Source of the DNA: Rhodovibrionaceae bacterium
Lineage (GTDB): Bacteria; Pseudomonadota; Alphaproteobacteria; Kiloniellales; DSM-21159
DNA length: 64,000 bases
Direction: 5' to 3'
Assembly (NCBI GenBank): GCA_028279885.1
Contig: JANQMX010000090.1
Location: 19,752 to 83,751, forward strand
Shown here piece after piece: positions 26,567 to 35,685 of the stretch (position 1 is its first letter; the number at the start of each line of letters is the position of its first letter). Made by a program: the position numbers and the translations under genes. Under the pieces are notes generated by a model. It was not told the DNA's origin. It ran no database searches and saw nothing but the letters and a program-made list of their open reading frames with translations.

Positions 26567-27688
26567 ATGAAACGAGGGCCAAGCCCTACCGCGATGGCTG
26601 GAATGCTGGTCGCCGCGCTTGCCGTGAGCAGCGCCGCCAAGGCGGAAGAGCTACCCCCGCTGCCCGACCCCGAGCTGGAAATCGTCGCCACCCTGCGGGA
26701 AGGCCCCGGCAATATCACGGTGACGCCGGAAGGCCGCATCGTCATCAGCAACCACCAGTTCTACGAGCCCGAGTACCGAGTTCTGGAGCTGCTGCCCGAC
26801 GGCTCCACCAAGCCCTTCCCGACAGAGCAGTGGAGCCGCGCGCCTGGCGAAGACGGCATCGGGCTCAACGCCGTGCTCGGCCTACGCGCCGACCCACTTG
26901 GCGTGGTCTGGATGCTCGACAACGGCGGCGAGGTGCCCAAGGTGGTGGGCTGGAACACGCGCCACGAGCGCCTGGAGCGGGTGATCTACATTCCGGCACC
27001 GGCGACGCGCCCCGGCTCCTTCCACAACGATCTGGCGGTCGACACGGCCCATCAGGCGCTTTACCTCGCCGACATCGGCGGCGACAGGGGGCCGGCGTTG
27101 GTCGTCGTCGACCTGAAGACCGGCTTCGCGCGCCGGGTGCTGGAGGGGCATCCCAGCGTGCAGGCCAAGGACCTGCCCATGGTGATCGATGGGCGGGAGG
27201 TCACGCTCGGCGCGGGCGACGAGGCCGTGCCGGCGCGGGTCGGCCTCAACCCCATCACCATCGACGACGAGCATGAGTGGGTTTACTACGGCGCCATGCA
27301 CGGCGACGACCTCTGGCGGGTGCCGGCCAAGGCGCTGGCCAATCCCGAGCTGACGCCCGAGGAGCTGGCAGCGCAGGTCGAGCGCTTTGGCGACAAGCCG
27401 CTGAGCGACGGCATCTCCATGGACAGCGATGGCAACGTCTACATCACCGACGTGGAGAACCACGCCATCGGCGTGACCGGCCCGGACGGCACCTACCGGA
27501 TCTACGCGCAGAACGACTACCTGCTGTCCTGGCCCGATGGCATCAGCGCCGGTCCTCACCGCTGGATGTATGCCACGGTCAATCAGCTGCACCGCTCGGC
27601 CGTGCTGAACGGCGGCGAGAGTGCCTCCCAGCCGCCGTACTACGTGGTGCGGTTTCGCTCGCTCGGGCGCACGGTGCCGGGGCGCTAA
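26567..27688 (+). CDS. Secreted beta-propeller of the major royal jelly / SMP-30-like group
   Basis: 373 residues from ATG 26567 (GGGAGGAAGG upstream). Signal peptide to about residue 27 ([10 protein letters not shown]). The mature part has blade-like repeats: [67 protein letters not shown] and [23 protein letters not shown], the six-bladed Yellow/MRJP arrangement. Enzymatic role unknown; bacterial members may be lactonases or tautomerases. It diverges from the DMGDH-like gene. Confidence 0.78.
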   Translation: MKRGPSPTAMAGMLVAALAVSSAAKAEELPPLPDPELEIVATLREGPGNITVTPEGRIVISNHQFYEPEYRVLELLPDGSTKPFPTEQWSRAPGEDGIGLNAVLGLRADPLGVVWMLDNGGEVPKVVGWNTRHERLERVIYIPAPATRPGSFHNDLAVDTAHQALYLADIGGDRGPALVVVDLKTGFARRVLEGHPSVQAKDLPMVIDGREVTLGAGDEAVPARVGLNPITIDDEHEWVYYGAMHGDDLWRVPAKALANPELTPEELAAQVERFGDKPLSDGISMDSDGNVYITDVENHAIGVTGPDGTYRIYAQNDYLLSWPDGISAGPHRWMYATVNQLHRSAVLNGGESASQPPYYVVRFRSLGRTVPGR

Positions 27689-28125
27689 CGATCCTTGGGT
27701 TTGCCGTAAGCCGGGTCGCGTTCGCGGGAGTATTCCTCGATGCGCGGGAGATCGTCGTCGAAGGCAACCCAGGGCAGGCGCATGCGCCAATAAGCATGGG
27801 CCTGGGGCTTGAAGGCCTCCGGGCGGTCAAGAAAGCCGATGGCCAGATAGAGTTCGTCGGGCGTGCCCTCGTCGCGATAGCCGACGGCGCTGCCGCAGTC
27901 GCCGCAGAACAGCCGCGTTACGCCCGGCGTGCGGGAGAAGCGCTTGGGCTCGCCGCGGGTGAAGCACACCTGGGTGGGGCGGTATCCGACCCAGACGGTG
28001 AGCGGACTGCCGATCGCACGGCGGCAATCGTCATCGTGGTCGTAGCAGATCCAGAAGGGCTCGCCAGTCATCTCGGCAACGATGGCACCACAGAAGCAGG
28101 CACCGGTTTCGTGTCTCTCGCTCAT
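27685..28125 (-). CDS. GFA (glutathione-dependent formaldehyde-activating-like) zinc protein
   Basis: 146 residues from ATG 28125. TGACFCGAI near the N-terminus, [14 protein letters not shown] near residue 27, and [13 protein letters not shown] near 72 supply the cysteine ligands. The usual central CHC-x2-C is altered here to C-x6-C with Asp/His between. GFA proteins bind a structural and a catalytic zinc; most members have no proven role in formaldehyde metabolism. The stop overlaps the end of the convergent propeller gene by 4 bp. Confidence 0.8.
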   Translation of the reverse strand: MSERHETGACFCGAIVAEMTGEPFWICYDHDDDCRRAIGSPLTVWVGYRPTQVCFTRGEPKRFSRTPGVTRLFCGDCGSAVGYRDEGTPDELYLAIGFLDRPEAFKPQAHAYWRMRLPWVAFDDDLPRIEEYSRERDPAYGKPKDR

Positions 28126-28203
28126 GCCGCATCGTCGGTCGTGGGACAGGGTCTTGCCAAGAGCATACCCCTCTTGCTGTCGATGCAAACCATAGAGCCT
28201 TAC

Positions 28204-28218
28204 TTAAGTTGAGATTAA
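28204..28218. promoter_or_regulatory. Perfect CtrA box (TTAA-N7-TTAA) upstream of the chemoreceptor gene
   Basis: TTAAGTTGAGATTAA, 85 bp before the chemoreceptor start at 28303. It is enclosed by a wider inverted repeat (AGCCTTA at 28196-28202 and TAAGGCT at 28216-28222). Motility and chemotaxis genes are common CtrA targets in Rhodospirillales-type bacteria. Confidence 0.68.
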
Positions 28219-28302
28219 GGCTTGGCTCCTAGCTTGCCCGGCAATGAGAGTGGCGTGCCGTCGACTAATCCGACGGGACAGCCATCTGCCGGGAGAGAAA
28301 GT

Positions 28303-29835
28303 ATGTTGAGATTCCTGCGGAGCCGCGTGCTTGGCGGTGGCGGCAAGGCAGACACCATGAGCGCTGACGAGAAGGAGGCTATTCTGGCCTCGTTCGACAC
28401 CAGCCTCGCCCACATCGAGTTCCTGCCGGACGGCACCATCCTTTGGGCCAACGAGAACTTCCTGGGGGCGATGGGCTATCGCCTGGAGGAGATTCAAGGC
28501 CAACACCACAGGATGTTCGTCGAGCCGGACTATGAGGCCTCCGACGACTATCGGGCGTTTTGGGAAACGATGCGCCGCGGCGAGTACCACGCGGGCGAGT
28601 TCAAGCGGCTCGCCAACGGCGGGCGAGAGATCTGGATCCAGGCCTCCTACTTCCCCCTGCGCGATCGTTCCGGCACGATCACCAAGGTCGTCAAGTACGC
28701 CAGCGACATCACCGCTGAGGCCATGCAGCGGGCCGATCACCGCAGTCAGGTCGAGGCGATCGAGCGCTCGCAAGCCGTCGTCACCTTCGCGCTCGATGGC
28801 ACCATCGCGGAGGCCAACGAGAACTTCTTGGAGGCGATGGGCTATCGGCTGGAGGATATCCAAGGCAAGAGCCATGACGTCCTGCTTGAGCCTGCATCCC
28901 TAGCCGGCGAGGAAAACACGGCCTTTTGGGAGACGCTGCGCGCCGGCGACTATCAAGCCGGCGAGTTCAAGCGCATCGGCAACGGGGGTCGGGAGATCTG
29001 GCTGCAGGCGACCTACAACCCCATTCCCGATCCCAGCGGACGGATCTGCAAGGTGGTGGCCTCTGCGGTCGACATCACCGAACAGGTCCTCGCAAGGCAA
29101 GAGGCGGAGCGGGTCGGCAAGCTGGTCGATGAGAAGCTGGAGAACATCCTTAGCTCCGTGGGCCAGGCCAACGAGCGCACCGGCTCGGCGGCGGCGGCCT
29201 CCAAACAGACAGCGGCGACGGTACAAACCGTGGCGTCAGCGACCGAAGAGTTTCAAGCCGCGGCCAATGAGATCGCTCAGAGCGTCCAGTCTTCCAAGAC
29301 CGCGGTGGACCGGGTGATCGAGGAGACTGCCACGGCGGATGGCTCGACGCAGCAGCTGACCACTGCCGCCGAGTCGATGAACAGCATCGTCGAGGTCATC
29401 CAGAACATCGCCGGGCAGATCAATCTCCTGGCGCTCAACGCCACCATCGAGTCGGCGCGCGCCGGCGAGGCCGGGAAGGGCTTCGCCGTGGTCGCCTCCG
29501 AAGTGAAGGGCTTGGCCAATCAGGTCGCCAAGGCGACGGAGCAGATCTCGTCCGAGATCGAGCACACGCAGTCTGTGGCCGGGGAGGTCGTCGAAAGTCT
29601 GGGACGCATCAAAGAGGCGCTCGGCTCGGTCGAATCGGGTGTCGCCAGCGTGGCGGGCGCCGTCGAGCAGCAGGCGGCGAGCTCGCAAGAGGTCACGGCG
29701 AACATGCAGACGACCGCCACGGCCGTCGGCGAGATCGACAGCAACCTGGAGTCCATTGCCGATGCGGTGCGCAACGCCAACGGCCTGGCTCAAGAAGGCA
29801 CCGAGCTGTATCGCAAGCTGCAGAGCAGCGCTTAG
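28303..29835 (+). CDS. Soluble methyl-accepting chemotaxis protein with two tandem PAS domains
   Basis: 510 residues from ATG 28303 (GGGAGAGAAA upstream). No membrane helix, so a cytoplasmic receptor. PAS 1 (about 25-135) and PAS 2 (about 147-257) are near copies, 122 residues apart ([18 protein letters not shown] versus [18 protein letters not shown]). The signalling domain (about 280-500) has the hairpin tip [19 protein letters not shown] and [14 protein letters not shown]. It would signal to CheA in response to an internal redox or ligand cue, by analogy with Aer-like PAS receptors. No che genes are nearby. Confidence 0.9.
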   Translation: MLRFLRSRVLGGGGKADTMSADEKEAILASFDTSLAHIEFLPDGTILWANENFLGAMGYRLEEIQGQHHRMFVEPDYEASDDYRAFWETMRRGEYHAGEFKRLANGGREIWIQASYFPLRDRSGTITKVVKYASDITAEAMQRADHRSQVEAIERSQAVVTFALDGTIAEANENFLEAMGYRLEDIQGKSHDVLLEPASLAGEENTAFWETLRAGDYQAGEFKRIGNGGREIWLQATYNPIPDPSGRICKVVASAVDITEQVLARQEAERVGKLVDEKLENILSSVGQANERTGSAAAASKQTAATVQTVASATEEFQAAANEIAQSVQSSKTAVDRVIEETATADGSTQQLTTAAESMNSIVEVIQNIAGQINLLALNATIESARAGEAGKGFAVVASEVKGLANQVAKATEQISSEIEHTQSVAGEVVESLGRIKEALGSVESGVASVAGAVEQQAASSQEVTANMQTTATAVGEIDSNLESIADAVRNANGLAQEGTELYRKLQSSA

Positions 29836-29928
29836 TCTCTCACAGCCCTCGCTGGCAAATAGCGTCTTTCGCCCAGCCAGTTCTGCTTTAGGCTAGCGTG
29901 CGGAAAAGCGCGCAGCGAGGGATTCGGC

Positions 29929-31518
29929 TTGGATTTGGGTTTGGGCAATTGGGCCGTCTTGGATGCGATCGTCGTCGTCGTCTACTTCGCCCTGGTGCTC
30001 GCCATCGGCGTCTGGGCCGGGCGCGGCGAGCGGGACGCCACCGACTACTTCCTCGCCGGCCGCGCGCTACCCTGGTACCTGATCGGCTTCTCCTTCTTCG
30101 CCTCCAACATGTCGGGGGCCAGCTTTGTCGGGTTGATCGGGGCTTCCTACAGCTACGGCCTTGCCGTCTTCCACTACGAGTGGACGGCGGCTCTGGTGCT
30201 CATCGTCTTCGCCGTGTTCATCCTGCCCGTCTTCCTGCGGGCGAAGCTTTTTACGGTGCCGGAGTATCTCGAGGCCCGCTTCGACCGCCGAGCGCGCTAT
30301 GCCTATTCCGGCTTCACCATTCTGACTCTGCTGTTCATCGATATGGCCGGCGCGCTTTTCGCCGGTGGTATCGTCATCGGCACGCTGTTTCCCGAGATCG
30401 GCCTTTGGCCGGCCAGCGCCTTCCTGGCGCTGTTGGCCGGTCTCTATACCCTGATCGGCGGCCTGCGCGCCGTGGTGATCACCGATGCTCTGCAGGCCGT
30501 GCTTATCCTCTTCGGCTCCACCCTCATCCTCGTCTTCGGGCTGGAGGCGGCCGGCGGCTGGCAGGCGGTGGTCAGCCGGTTGGAGCCGCAGCAGACCGAG
30601 CTGTTCCGGCCCATGGACGATGCCTTTCTGCCCTGGCCCGGCATCGTGGGCGTGCTGCTGCTCGGCTTCTACTACTGGACGCTCAACCAGTACTTTGTGC
30701 AGCGGGCCCTGGCCGCGGGCTCGCTCAGCGAAGGGCGCAAAGGGGCTCTGTTCGGCGGCCTGCTGAAGCTTCCCAACGTCTTCTTGATGGTCATGCCCGG
30801 CATGATCGCGCTGGCGCTCTATCCCGATCTGGAAAGCCCGGACCAGGCCTTCCCGGTCCTCGCTTTCGAGCTGCTGCCGGTCGGTCTGCGCGGGCTGGTG
30901 CTGACGGCGTTGATCGCCGCCATCATGTCCAGCCTGGACAGCGCCATGAACGCGGCCGCATCGCTCCTGACCATGGACTTCGTGCGCAGCCAGCGGCCTG
31001 AGACCTCCGGGCGCCAACTGCTGCTGATCGGCCGGATCTTCACCGGGCTGCTGATGATCGTCGCCGCGCTCTATGCGCCCGTGATCGCCGAGTTCGGCTC
31101 GCTCTTCGCCTACTTCCAGTCCACCTTGGCCTATTTGGTACCGCCCATCGTCTCGGTCTATTTCGGCGGTCTTTTCATTAAGCGCTTGCCGTGTGGAGCT
31201 GGCTTCCCGGCCTTGATCGGCGGCCTTGGGTTGGGGGCGGTGCTGTATCTTTGCAAGGAAGTCACGGGCGTTTGGGCCGGGCTCGGCCTGCCGCATATCC
31301 ACTTCACCTACATGGCCATGGCGCTTTTCGCGGCGACGGCGGCGCTGTTGGCCGTCTTCTCCGTCACAAGCGCCCCTGCGCCGACGCCCGCCGAGGCGGT
31401 CTTTCGCTGCAGCGATCTGACGGAAGGGGTTACCGGCAGGTCTCGGCTGGCCGACTACCGGCTGCAGGCCATTGCGCTGTTCGTCTTGATGGTCGCTGTC
31501 GTCGCGGCCTTTTGGTGA
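29929..31518 (+). CDS. Sodium:solute symporter (SGLT-like)
   Basis: 529 residues with about 13-14 membrane helices. GRALPWYLIGFSFFASNMSG near residue 45, FTVPEYLEARFD near 108, YTLIGGLRAVVITDALQAV near 165, FYYWTLNQYFVQRALAA near 245, and the sodium-site helix ALIAAIMSSLDSAMNAAASLLT near 325. The YWTLNQYFVQR segment is close to the sugar/inositol branch of SSS transporters. Start TTG 29929 with GAGGG eight bases upstream is the best fit. Substrate not determined. It follows the chemoreceptor by 93 bp. Confidence 0.88.
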   Translation: MDLGLGNWAVLDAIVVVVYFALVLAIGVWAGRGERDATDYFLAGRALPWYLIGFSFFASNMSGASFVGLIGASYSYGLAVFHYEWTAALVLIVFAVFILPVFLRAKLFTVPEYLEARFDRRARYAYSGFTILTLLFIDMAGALFAGGIVIGTLFPEIGLWPASAFLALLAGLYTLIGGLRAVVITDALQAVLILFGSTLILVFGLEAAGGWQAVVSRLEPQQTELFRPMDDAFLPWPGIVGVLLLGFYYWTLNQYFVQRALAAGSLSEGRKGALFGGLLKLPNVFLMVMPGMIALALYPDLESPDQAFPVLAFELLPVGLRGLVLTALIAAIMSSLDSAMNAAASLLTMDFVRSQRPETSGRQLLLIGRIFTGLLMIVAALYAPVIAEFGSLFAYFQSTLAYLVPPIVSVYFGGLFIKRLPCGAGFPALIGGLGLGAVLYLCKEVTGVWAGLGLPHIHFTYMAMALFAATAALLAVFSVTSAPAPTPAEAVFRCSDLTEGVTGRSRLADYRLQAIALFVLMVAVVAAFW

Positions 31519-31526
31519 GGCTGCGT

Positions 31527-31979
31527 TCAGTCGTTCGCGGTTTGCTCGGTGCCACGGACGAGTGAAATCCCCTGTCCGTGAGGAACGTCCAGCCAGTCGA
31601 GCGCTGAGTCCAAGTTCGTGAAGATGTCGAAGTGCATGTCGATCTCGGCATCGCTGTGACAGAGCGCGTTCCACAGCGGCAAGATGAACTTGGCGTCGAG
31701 CGGGCCGTCGATCATGGCCGCACCGCCGCGGCGTTTTCGATGCGGAACGCGATAGAGCGTGTCGCGCGCACGGTCCTGCACGGCCTGCAGCACGTCTTTG
31801 TCGATCGCCGAAAGATCGGCCGATCTCTCGAAGATCAGCAAGCTGCGGTAGCTGCCGTCCGGAGGCATCTCCGCCGCCATACTGGCGATGGTGTCGCAGA
31901 TTTGGGCTTCGGTGATCTCGCCGGAGAAGCGCATGATGAGCAATTCAAGGTGTTCATCCACACTATGGCTGATCGGCAT
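31527..31979 (-). CDS. Hypothetical soluble protein, possible STAS/SpoIIAA-like fold
   Basis: 150 residues from ATG 31979; an upstream in-frame ATG at 32102 adds sequence with no recognisable content. No signal peptide or membrane helix. The alternation of short strands and helices, with a C-terminal FDIFTNLDSALDWLDV like that of SpoIIAA/STAS-type proteins, is the only hint. No catalytic motif is visible. It converges with the symporter, 8 bp between stops. Confidence 0.6.
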   Translation of the reverse strand: MPISHSVDEHLELLIMRFSGEITEAQICDTIASMAAEMPPDGSYRSLLIFERSADLSAIDKDVLQAVQDRARDTLYRVPHRKRRGGAAMIDGPLDAKFILPLWNALCHSDAEIDMHFDIFTNLDSALDWLDVPHGQGISLVRGTEQTAND

Positions 31980-32475
31980 GGCGGACCTCGCAAGTCCTTG
32001 TCTGATCGTCAAGTCTAGAGCTTTTCCCGCCCAGATGGAATGAACTCCGCTGCTTGCTTGGCGTGGCGAACCGCCGCTTTGGCCCGCTCTGTGTGAAGTC
32101 ATGGCGCACGGATCTTTACGCTAGGCCGCCCGACCGCCTAGCAGCACATGCGCACCGCGTTCCCCTTGGAGCAATGCGTTTGGTCTTATCGCAAAGGCGT
32201 TTCGTCGGACCGGTTCCATCGCGCTAGAAAGACACTCATCCGTCGCGCAAGACGGGTGAGGCGCAAGTAGATGCTCATTAAGGTGCCTGTTTTGCGCAGA
32301 AGCCAGGTTATAACTCTGCAAATAGTTTCCCGTTTGAGGGAAATAGCAAGTTGTCGCCGTTAGATGGTAAAGTCTTCTTAAACTATTGGACTATTTTTAA
32401 TCCCATTATAATGCTGTAGAACGGGATTCTGATCGGTGGGGCACCACCAATAGAGGCTGGATACACGCACTCTTG
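31980..32475. other. Non-coding stretch with an AT-rich promoter region for the PAS kinase
   Basis: About 500 bases without a credible gene on either strand. The left two thirds are ordinary in composition. From about 32310 it turns AT-rich and contains a perfect -10 hexamer TATAAT at 32407-32412, with a weak TTGGAC 15 bp upstream, 64 bp before the kinase start. The right part therefore looks like the kinase promoter. No RNA fold could be assigned by eye. Confidence 0.45.
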
Positions 32476-33678
32476 ATGCAGGAACTGGAATCGACGCCGT
32501 CTTGTTCCAGTCAACAGGAAGAAGCGGACACAGACGCTCTGGACCCGACAGAGACCGGGCAGAGCGCGACGTCTGCATCCGAGATCGTCGAAGCCCTGAC
32601 CGGCAACGTTGCTCTCTTGGATCCGGACAGCGTTATTGTCGCGGTCAACGAAGGCTGGCGTCAGTTCGCCCGAGCCAACGGCTATCGCGGCAGTGCCTTC
32701 GGCGTCGGGACGTCCTACATCTGGGCCTGCGGCGGCGAGCAGGCGAACGCAACGCCTTACGCCAAGGAGGCGGTTGCCGCCATCACGGGCGTGCTTTCCG
32801 GCAAGCTGAAGTGTGCCAGCTTCGACTATCCCTGCCACGCGCCGGACCGGAAGCGTTGGTTCCGCATGGTGGTATCGCCTCATGCGACGCCAAACCATAC
32901 CGGCGCGCTGGTCATGCATTTCGACGTAACGGAGGAGTGCCTTGAGCGGAAAGTCGCCAGCCGCTCGTTGCAGGAGATGCGGCGGGTCGAAGACCTGGAA
33001 AGCAAGGTCGCCGGGATCATTCACGACGTAAAGGCGCCCTTGAATGCGGTTTCGGGAATGGCCGATTTCCTGCGTCAGGGCATGGCAGGGCCGACGACGG
33101 TCAAGCAGCAGGTCTATTTAAGCCACATGCTGGAGGCTTGCGAGCAGGGGCGAGAGTTGATCGATAGCGAGATCACCAAGCTCTATGACGGCGGCGCCCG
33201 GGCGGTATCGCCGGTCGTCGACGTCAAGCGGGCCCTGCACGATATCGTCGAGATGCTGAGCGCCCAGGCCTATCGCGCGGGAGTCAAGCTTGAGACCGCC
33301 TTCACCGCCCGTCTGCCGAAGCTCGCCGTCCCTTCGGCCGTGCTCCTGCGGATCGTCGGCAATTTGGTGACGAACTCCATTCATTATGCGGGGCCGGGGG
33401 CCTGTGTGACGACCTCCGCGGTGGCCATGGGCAGCGAGCTTGCCATCTCTGTGGCCGATAATGGGGTCGGCGTCGCCGAGGACGAGTTGCAGCTCTTGAT
33501 CGTACCCCGCCGCCGCGGCCGGCATGTCAGTGCTTCGGGAAGCGGCCTCGGCCTTTCTGTCGTGCGAGACCTGGCGAACAGCTACGGCGCGAACTTCGCG
33601 GTCGCGTCCGCACCGGGTGAGGGGCTGAGCGTGACGCTGACCTTCGGCGGGGAAAGGGTGATTCCCATCGCGGATTAA
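32476..33678 (+). CDS. Soluble PAS-domain sensor histidine kinase
   Basis: 400 residues from ATG 32476; an adjacent TTG at 32473 is possible. No membrane helix. PAS-like domain at about 35-155 (VALLDPDSVIVAVNEGWRQFA, ... LVMHFDVTEE), then HisKA with GIIHDVKAPLNAVSG near residue 180 (phospho-His). The HATPase has N-box LLRIVGNLVTNSIHYAG, VADNGVGVAEDE and SGSGLGLSVV. There is no receiver domain and no adjacent regulator gene, so an orphan kinase. The N-terminus is rich in Ser, Glu and Thr and probably disordered. Confidence 0.85.
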   Translation: MQELESTPSCSSQQEEADTDALDPTETGQSATSASEIVEALTGNVALLDPDSVIVAVNEGWRQFARANGYRGSAFGVGTSYIWACGGEQANATPYAKEAVAAITGVLSGKLKCASFDYPCHAPDRKRWFRMVVSPHATPNHTGALVMHFDVTEECLERKVASRSLQEMRRVEDLESKVAGIIHDVKAPLNAVSGMADFLRQGMAGPTTVKQQVYLSHMLEACEQGRELIDSEITKLYDGGARAVSPVVDVKRALHDIVEMLSAQAYRAGVKLETAFTARLPKLAVPSAVLLRIVGNLVTNSIHYAGPGACVTTSAVAMGSELAISVADNGVGVAEDELQLLIVPRRRGRHVSASGSGLGLSVVRDLANSYGANFAVASAPGEGLSVTLTFGGERVIPIAD

Positions 33679-33843
33679 CCACCGCGCCGCAGGTACGTCC
33701 CCTGTCGATCGGGTGTGTTTGCGGCCAAACCGCTAGCGGGACTGGGGCCAGACGTGCAAGCAGCGCTTTAAAAAGGCGCTGGCTTTCCTACATGAGGGCC
33801 CGACGCAGATTTCCCCTGAAACCTCTGTTCGGAGACCCGCACC

Positions 33844-34635
33844 ATGCTCGATGCCAAACGCCTGCTCGACCAGTTCCTGGGCCAGCAGCCTGCCGCCGGC
33901 GCGGGGGATGCGGGCACGCCTGCACAGGGCAGTGGCGGCGGTGGCGGCCTGTCGGTCGGCGGCCTGATCGGCGATACGGGCAGCTTCGCCAAAGGGGCCG
34001 CGGCGGGCGGCATTCTCGGCCTGCTGCTCGGCGGCAAGAAGCCCAAGAAGCTGGCTAAGACCGCGCTGACCTACGGCGGTGCGGCCGTGGTCGGCGGCTT
34101 GGCCTATCGCGCCTGGCAGAATTGGCAGACCCAGAAGGCCGGGGGCGGAGGGGCTGCACCGGCCCAGGCTCCGGCGCCGCAACCCAGGCAGCCGATTGCC
34201 ATGGGCTCCGAGCCGATGTTGCCGCCACCCGGCGACAGCGCTTTCCTGCCGGACAACGAGGCGGATCAGCAGGCGCTGAGCCGCGCGCTGGTGCGGGCCA
34301 TGATCGCGGCCGCCAAGGCGGACGGCCACGTCACGCCGGAGGAGCAGAGCCGCATCTTCGAGCACCTGAATAGCCTTTCGCTCGAGCGCGACGACCAGGC
34401 TTTCGTGCTGGAGGAGCTGGGCAAGCCCCTCGACATCGAGGCGGTGGCGGCGGAGGCCAAGACGCCGGAGCAGGCGGCGGAGATCTATGCCGCCTCCCTG
34501 CTGGCCATCGACCCGAGCGGCCCGGCCGAGCGCGGCTACCTTGGTCTCTTGGCGGCCCGGATGAAGCTGGACCCGGCCTTGGTCGAGCATCTCCACGCCA
34601 GCATCGCCGAGGCGGAAGCGCAAGCCGCCGTGTGA
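33844..34635 (+). CDS. DUF533 / TerB-like inner-membrane protein (YebE-type)
   Basis: 263 residues. The N-terminal MLDAKRLLDQFLG is typical of DUF533. A Gly-rich linker, a hydrophobic segment with AAAGGILGLLLGGKK near residue 60, a second with LTYGGAAVVGGLAYRAWQ near 80, and a Pro/Ala/Gln-rich spacer follow. The C-terminal half is TerB-like (LVRAMIAAAKADGHVTPEEQ near 155, with acidic residues that may bind metal). YebE-type proteins are linked to envelope stress in enterics, but their activity is unknown. Stands alone, 41 bp before the sodium channel. Confidence 0.82.
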   Translation: MLDAKRLLDQFLGQQPAAGAGDAGTPAQGSGGGGGLSVGGLIGDTGSFAKGAAAGGILGLLLGGKKPKKLAKTALTYGGAAVVGGLAYRAWQNWQTQKAGGGGAAPAQAPAPQPRQPIAMGSEPMLPPPGDSAFLPDNEADQQALSRALVRAMIAAAKADGHVTPEEQSRIFEHLNSLSLERDDQAFVLEELGKPLDIEAVAAEAKTPEQAAEIYAASLLAIDPSGPAERGYLGLLAARMKLDPALVEHLHASIAEAEAQAAV

Positions 34636-34675
34636 AGTCGTGTGTCATAGCGGTTACGCATGATAACAGGTTTGT

Positions 34676-35539
34676 ATGACCGATGATCTTGCCAGCGACG
34701 TCGCTTCGCCGTTAGCGGGTCTACGCGCCCGGGCCCGGCGCCTGACCGACGACAGCCGCTTCACCCGCTTCATCAGCGTGGTCATCGCCATCAACGCGGT
34801 GACCCTGGGGCTGGAGACCTGGCCCGAGGCCATGGCGGGCTACGGCGACGTGCTTTACGGCATCGACCGGGCCGCGCTCGCGATCTTCGTCGTCGAGATT
34901 CTGCTGAAGCTCTTCGGCCACGGCGGCCGCTTCTTCAAGAGCGGCTGGAACGTCTTCGACTTCATCATCGTCGGCATCGCGCTGATGCCGGCCTCCGGCG
35001 CCTTCTCGGTGCTGCGGGCCCTGCGCATTTTGCGGGCGCTGCGCCTGCTCTCCGTGGTGCCGCAGATGCGGGCGGTGGTGGAGGCGCTGCTCGCCGCCGT
35101 GCCCGGCATGGGGGCGATCATCGCCGTGCTCGGGCTGGTCTTCTATATCGCCGCGGTGATGGCGACCAAGCTCTTCGCCGCCCAGTTCCCCGATTGGTTC
35201 GGCTCCGTCGGCGCCTCCATGTACTCGCTGTTCCAGATCATGACCCTGGAGAGCTGGTCCATGGGCATCGTGCGGCCGGTGATGGAGGTCTACGGCTGGG
35301 CCTGGGCCTTCTTCGTGCCCTTCATCATCGTCACCAGCTTTGCCGTCCTGAACCTCTTCATCGCGCTGATCGTCAACTCGCTGCAGATGATCAACGAGGC
35401 AAGCCTACGCGAAGCCACCGAAGAGGCCGAGCACCACGCCCACGACGAGCGCGAGGCCATGATGCAGGAGATCAGAGCCCTCCGCGGCGAGGTGTCAGCC
35501 CTGCGCCAGGAGCTCAAGCAGGAGCGGGCGGGGGAGTAG
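34676..35539 (+). CDS. Bacterial voltage-gated sodium channel (NavAb/NaChBac type)
   Basis: 287 residues, six membrane helices in one repeat. S4 carries regularly spaced arginines (LRALRILRALRLLSVVP, about residues 108-124). The pore loop has TLESWSMG near residue 190, the selectivity filter with the Glu ring seen in NavAb. S6 ends FIALIVNSLQ. A C-terminal coiled coil (about 245-287, heptads in MQEIRALRGEVSALRQELK) would hold the tetramer. It passes sodium on depolarisation. No auxiliary subunit is expected. Such channels are typical of marine and alkaliphilic bacteria. Confidence 0.93.
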   Translation: MTDDLASDVASPLAGLRARARRLTDDSRFTRFISVVIAINAVTLGLETWPEAMAGYGDVLYGIDRAALAIFVVEILLKLFGHGGRFFKSGWNVFDFIIVGIALMPASGAFSVLRALRILRALRLLSVVPQMRAVVEALLAAVPGMGAIIAVLGLVFYIAAVMATKLFAAQFPDWFGSVGASMYSLFQIMTLESWSMGIVRPVMEVYGWAWAFFVPFIIVTSFAVLNLFIALIVNSLQMINEASLREATEEAEHHAHDEREAMMQEIRALRGEVSALRQELKQERAGE

Positions 35540-35685
35540 GTCGACTGTTCCTGGATGCCGCCGGCTGGCTCTAAAGCCTTCCAGAATTGACGATGACCCG
35601 CTTCAGTCGGGGCTGTCCCTTGGATCGATCCCAACTAGCTTGTCGAGTTAGGGCAGATCCCTTTTGATGTTGGCCGAGTGAAGCC

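Noticed and set aside
30067..31674. 535-residue open frame on the minus strand
   Set aside because: Antisense to the sodium:solute symporter; the translation is polar, Gln/Arg/Glu-rich and has no domain.
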